Below are positions 61,066-64,000 of a DNA stretch of 64,000 nucleotides, piece by piece; the first letter of the stretch is position 1; each line of letters opens with the position of its first letter. Source of the DNA: Rhabdornis inornatus (lineage: Eukaryota > Chordata > Aves > Passeriformes > Rhabdornithidae); the NCBI GenBank assembly GCA_013397075.1, contig VWZS01008191.1, positions 396,250 to 460,249 of the forward strand, given 5' to 3'. The notes beneath the pieces were generated by a model that saw only the letters and a program-made list of their open reading frames with translations, made no database searches and had not been told where the DNA came from. Position numbers and translations under genes: made by a program.

Positions 61066-61657
61066 TGTTGGAACCCTAAAGCCTGGGAGTTTTGAACTTT
61101 CTGTGCTTTCTGGCACTGACCCCCAGGAGAACACTGCTTTTGACCTGAGGCCTTGGAGAAGGCTTCCAAAACTGAGTAATTGAGTTAAAATCACTGGTGT
61201 GTAGTTTGAATAGAAGTGTGTGATTTCACATGGTGAAGGGTCTGGAATTTGGGGTTTTAGGATATAGTAATAGGTATGGGACAAGATGGACGTTCTTGGG
61301 CATTGTCTCTTCTTCCTTCTTGTTTCTTCTTCATGATTTCAGGCAGTAGTTTTTGGTTGGATAGAAAATCCCACAGTGCAGATCACAGGTGTTTGGTCAT
61401 TGGGTCAAAAGTATAAATAATACAGATGTTAGCTTTTAATTAGATAGTTAGACTTTAAAAGATCTTGTAATGAACAAGATACAGCTCCATTTTGTTGCTT
61501 TTAGCTTGTTAGCTAGAAGTGCTGCAGAACTCTCTATATCATATATAAGATTTAATAAACAACTGAGTCCGAACACAAAAATCTGTCTCTCATGCTTCTA
61601 TCCTGACTCTGAGTGAAGGTAGAAGAAAAAAGATGATAAACACTAACATGTGGTGCC
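61066..61657 (+). mobile_element. LTR (subfamily A)
   Basis: Starts TGTTGGAACCCTAAAGCCTG. gtcaaaagtataaataatac (about 61404) is TATA-like, and gatttaataaacaactgagt (about 61549) holds the poly(A) signal. The right edge is placed near gtggtgcc by comparison with the copy at 34369. A clear target duplication was not found; GAGGAGG/GAGGGAGG at the two sides is suggestive only. Confidence 0.78.
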
Positions 61658-61671
61658 ACTAAGAGGGAGGG

Positions 61672-62019
61672 GTGAGAGTTTATCCATCAACCCCTTGGTT
61701 CTGTACTCCAGAAGGGATTTGCTCATGGAAAAGGTCCTGGGGGTGAGGGTTGACAGCGGCTGAACGTGAGCCCAGGTGTGCCAAGGTGTGCCCAGGTGTG
61801 CCCAGGTGTGCCCAGCTGGCCAAGAAGGCCACTGGGAGCAGGCTTGGGTGGCCAATAGTTCGGCCAGCAGGGCCAGGGCAGGGATTGTCCCCCTGTACTG
61901 GTGTGCACTGGTGGGCTTGGAGCAGCCTGGGATAGTGGGAGGTGTCCCTGCTATGGCAGGGCTGGGAATGAGGTGATCTTTAAGGTCCTTTCTGACCCAA
62001 ACCATTTTGGGATTCTGTG
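61672..62019 (+). mobile_element. CR1 copy with an internal deletion and a 10-bp repeat expansion
   Basis: gaaaaggtcctgggggtgag, gccaagaaggccactgggag and gcagggattgtccccctgta are from a more 5' part of CR1 than most copies here. They are joined directly to the 3' tail at gggcttggagcagcctggga. It ends in ttgggattctgtgattt. Confidence 0.88.
61771..61816. repeat. 10-bp tandem expansion (cccaggtgtg) inside CR1
   Basis: Four full units (the second is ccaaggtgtg) and a partial one replace the single or double copy expected at this place in CR1. Confidence 0.85.
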
Positions 62020-62023
62020 ATTT

Positions 62024-62029
62024 ATCCAG
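62024..62029 (+). other. Target site duplication, left copy (ATCCAG)
   Basis: Identical to 62648-62653, on the other side of the 618-bp LTR. Confidence 0.88.
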
Positions 62030-62647
62030 TGTAATGGGGGTGGTGTTTGCACCACTTAATTGGTGGTTTGTCTGGAGTCTCTTCTGTCTTCACTCAGAGG
62101 CAGGATTAAAAAAACACACGAAGGAAATGGAATTTCTCGTGTTCGGGATTGGTTTTTTATTAAAGCTTATCTAAAGGACAGAGAATTCTGCAACACTTCT
62201 AGCCAGCAGCTAGAAGTGAGCAAAATGGAGAAATATCCAGTTGCTACAAGTTCTCTTAAAGCTAAGCAGTCCAATAGAGAATTAACACCCATATAATATT
62301 TATACTTTTAACCCAATAACCAAATTCCCATGACCCTCAGTGTGACACTGACTGACCAACCAGAAACTACTGCCTGAAACCACGAAGAAAGAAGATGAAC
62401 ACTGAGACACCACCCAAAATCCTCCATCTTGTCCCATACCTATTACTATATCATAAAACCCTCAAATTTTAAACCCTTCACCATGTGAAATCACACACTT
62501 CTATTTAACCACACACCCATGATTTTAAGTCCATCACTCAAATTTGGAAGCCTTCTCCAAGGCCTCTGGTCAAAAGCAGTGTTCTCCTGGGGGTCAGTGT
62601 CAGAAAGCACAGAAAGCTCAAAAACTCCACGTTTCTGGGATCCAGCA
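62030..62647 (-). mobile_element. Solo LTR (subfamily A) with perfect 6-bp target duplication
   Basis: Starts TGTAATGGGGGTGG and ends CTGGGATCCAGCA, 618 bp, with TG...CA ends. ATCCAG is directly repeated at 62024-62029 and 62648-62653. The antisense TATA-like stretch (tatttatactttta, about 62297) and the poly(A) signal (ttttttattaaagc, about 62153) are in the expected order. Its insertion lies 10 bp after a CR1 tail. Confidence 0.88.
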
Positions 62648-62653
62648 ATCCAG
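62648..62653 (+). other. Target site duplication, right copy (ATCCAG)
   Basis: Pairs with 62024-62029. Six bases is the usual length for class II (ERVK-like) and some gamma-type integrases. Confidence 0.88.
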
Positions 62654-64000
62654 GATTTCTGTCCAGGTTGGGTAACCCACAAAGAGGAGCTGACAATTCT
62701 GTGTCTTCATGGGTGATTTTAATCAATAGTGGCCTCCTGGAGGGCCCAAAAAAGACACAACACCCTGCAAGGAGCACAGCCCAGGAGAAATTCTGCCTCT
62801 TAGAGCAGACACCACTCCAGAGATTTGATTTCTAACAGTCACTGCCACCAAAAAGCCACTTCTCAGAGGGAGAATGGGCATTTGGCTGAGATCTCCCTCA
62901 AAAATTACACTAAGGACCACAAGGGTCTCGACACAGACTTCTGGCTGCTGCAACTTTTGCTGCAGTTTGGAAATCCTCTCTGCTAAATAGAGATAATATT
63001 GAAAGCACCTTTCTGTGCAAATGTCAAGCTTGTAGTGATTTATTTCTGTGGAGTATATTTGTGCTTCATTTCCAGTTCTGAATCATCCAGTTTGCTCAGA
63101 AAAACTCTTCTCTGCAGTTCTGGATGTTGGATCTTAGAAAAAAGTGTCTTCTCTGCAAATATTTCTAGTCATGGAAGAGTGTAATGAAAAACTGGGCAAT
63201 GTTTTACAGTTAAAACTTCTTTTTCCATGGGAGGCATTCAGATTTAGAGGCCAGAAGGTTTATTCTTCTGGTTTCATAATAAACCAGAATGTTTATTACT
63301 GGTATTTTCAATTCATTTGTGTAGAAGTGGAACAAACAGCAATTTTGAAACGTGCTTGTATTGCCTCTTTTCCTGCTTTTCAGAATTAAATCTTCCACCT
63401 TGTGGATTTGAATCGAATTTTGAATTTGTAATGGTGCCATTTGAGCAAAAAGCCCTTTACTACAGAATCCCTTAAAGAAAACATTTGAAGCTGAGACTGA
63501 GGGTAATATTTCCCTCCAAACAATGCTTTTGCACCATTTATTACTTTTTTTTTTTTTTTTTTTTTTTNNNNNNNNNNNNNNTTTTTTTTAAAGAATGGGA
63601 TTTGTTTTATCCTGAAATTATTTTTTTCTGTCTGAATTATGCACAAGCTGAGAAAGCAACACTCTTGGAGCTCTATTAATAAGTGCTGTGAGAGGCCGTA
63701 GGCTGGAGCTGATGAAAAGCTACTGCATAAGTACAACTCCATATTATTCTACATATTTATTAAATAAAAGACTTTTTTTCCTCCCTCCTTTGTCTTGTGC
63801 TGCTGCATTTGTATGGGAAAGTAGCATATTTTTCTTTAGGTGCTAGAAACTTCTAGTTGAATACACAACTATAAACTTGCTTTTCCCTGCTGAAAACTGA
63901 ATTTCCTCCCACTGAAATTAGGAGGAAAAATAAATCTGGAGGGGTTTTGCCTGCCAAAGATACATGCAAATCTTTTTTAAGATTTTCCAGGGTGAAGGGA
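62654..64000. other. Intergenic, no gene seen to the window end
   Basis: Contains the T/N tract only. An AATAAA at about 63761 followed by a T run has no upstream coding exon that I can recognise. Confidence 0.5.
63545..63589. repeat. Poly(T) tract with a 14-base N run (assembly gap)
   Basis: T's from 63545 to 63567, N at 63568-63581, then T's again. The true length is unknown. Confidence 0.95.

Noticed and set aside
58849..62647. The two antisense LTRs as the ends of one provirus
   Set aside because: Each has its own flanking duplication (TCCTG and ATCCAG). The interval holds two CR1 pieces and an opposite LTR, not retroviral genes.

Overview
This is a window of bird nuclear DNA. The evidence is a spliced vertebrate gene with GT-AG introns, no bacterial-style gene packing, and about 31 fragments of the avian CR1 LINE with its typical 3' end. 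There are also several related retroviral-type LTRs. The LTR load fits a songbird, but that is inference.

One gene can be read with confidence: SEC22C on the + strand. It has six coding exons: 4102-4283, 6187-6350, 7711-7893, 13175-13293, 13876-13941 and 15242-15442. They join into one 304-codon frame plus stop, with intron phases 2,1,1,0,0. The product has an N-terminal longin domain, a short hydrophilic linker and a C-terminal block of about four membrane segments. This is the layout of the SEC22A/SEC22C branch of ER-Golgi trafficking proteins. A splice acceptor at 4072-4073 precedes the start codon, so the transcript begins further 5'. A possible non-coding exon lies at 3333-3521. The promoter is not recognisable and may lie outside the window. 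The 3' UTR probably runs to a poly(A) signal near 18742.

Region by region: 1-4073 is upstream or 5' UTR intron sequence. 4074 to about 18765 is the body of SEC22C, with AT-rich introns carrying two CR1 fragments, a 54-base T run and small tandem repeats. From about 18.8 kb to 64 kb I see no gene on either strand. That 45 kb is mostly repeat debris: CR1 pieces in both orientations, seven LTRs of two subfamilies (one nested in a CR1, one with a perfect 6-bp target duplication), traces of an ancient MIR SINE, a 10-bp minisatellite, a pentanucleotide array and two perfect hairpins.

I find no previously undescribed multi-gene system. The points most worth a second look are the tandem duplication that copied the splice acceptor next to the SEC22C start codon, an overlapping out-of-frame upstream ATG, the perfect 19-bp hairpin at 49643-49687, the 10-bp minisatellite with a 30-bp higher-order pattern, and the LTR family. 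Comparisons with human SEC22C and the repeat families rest on remembered knowledge, not on a search.
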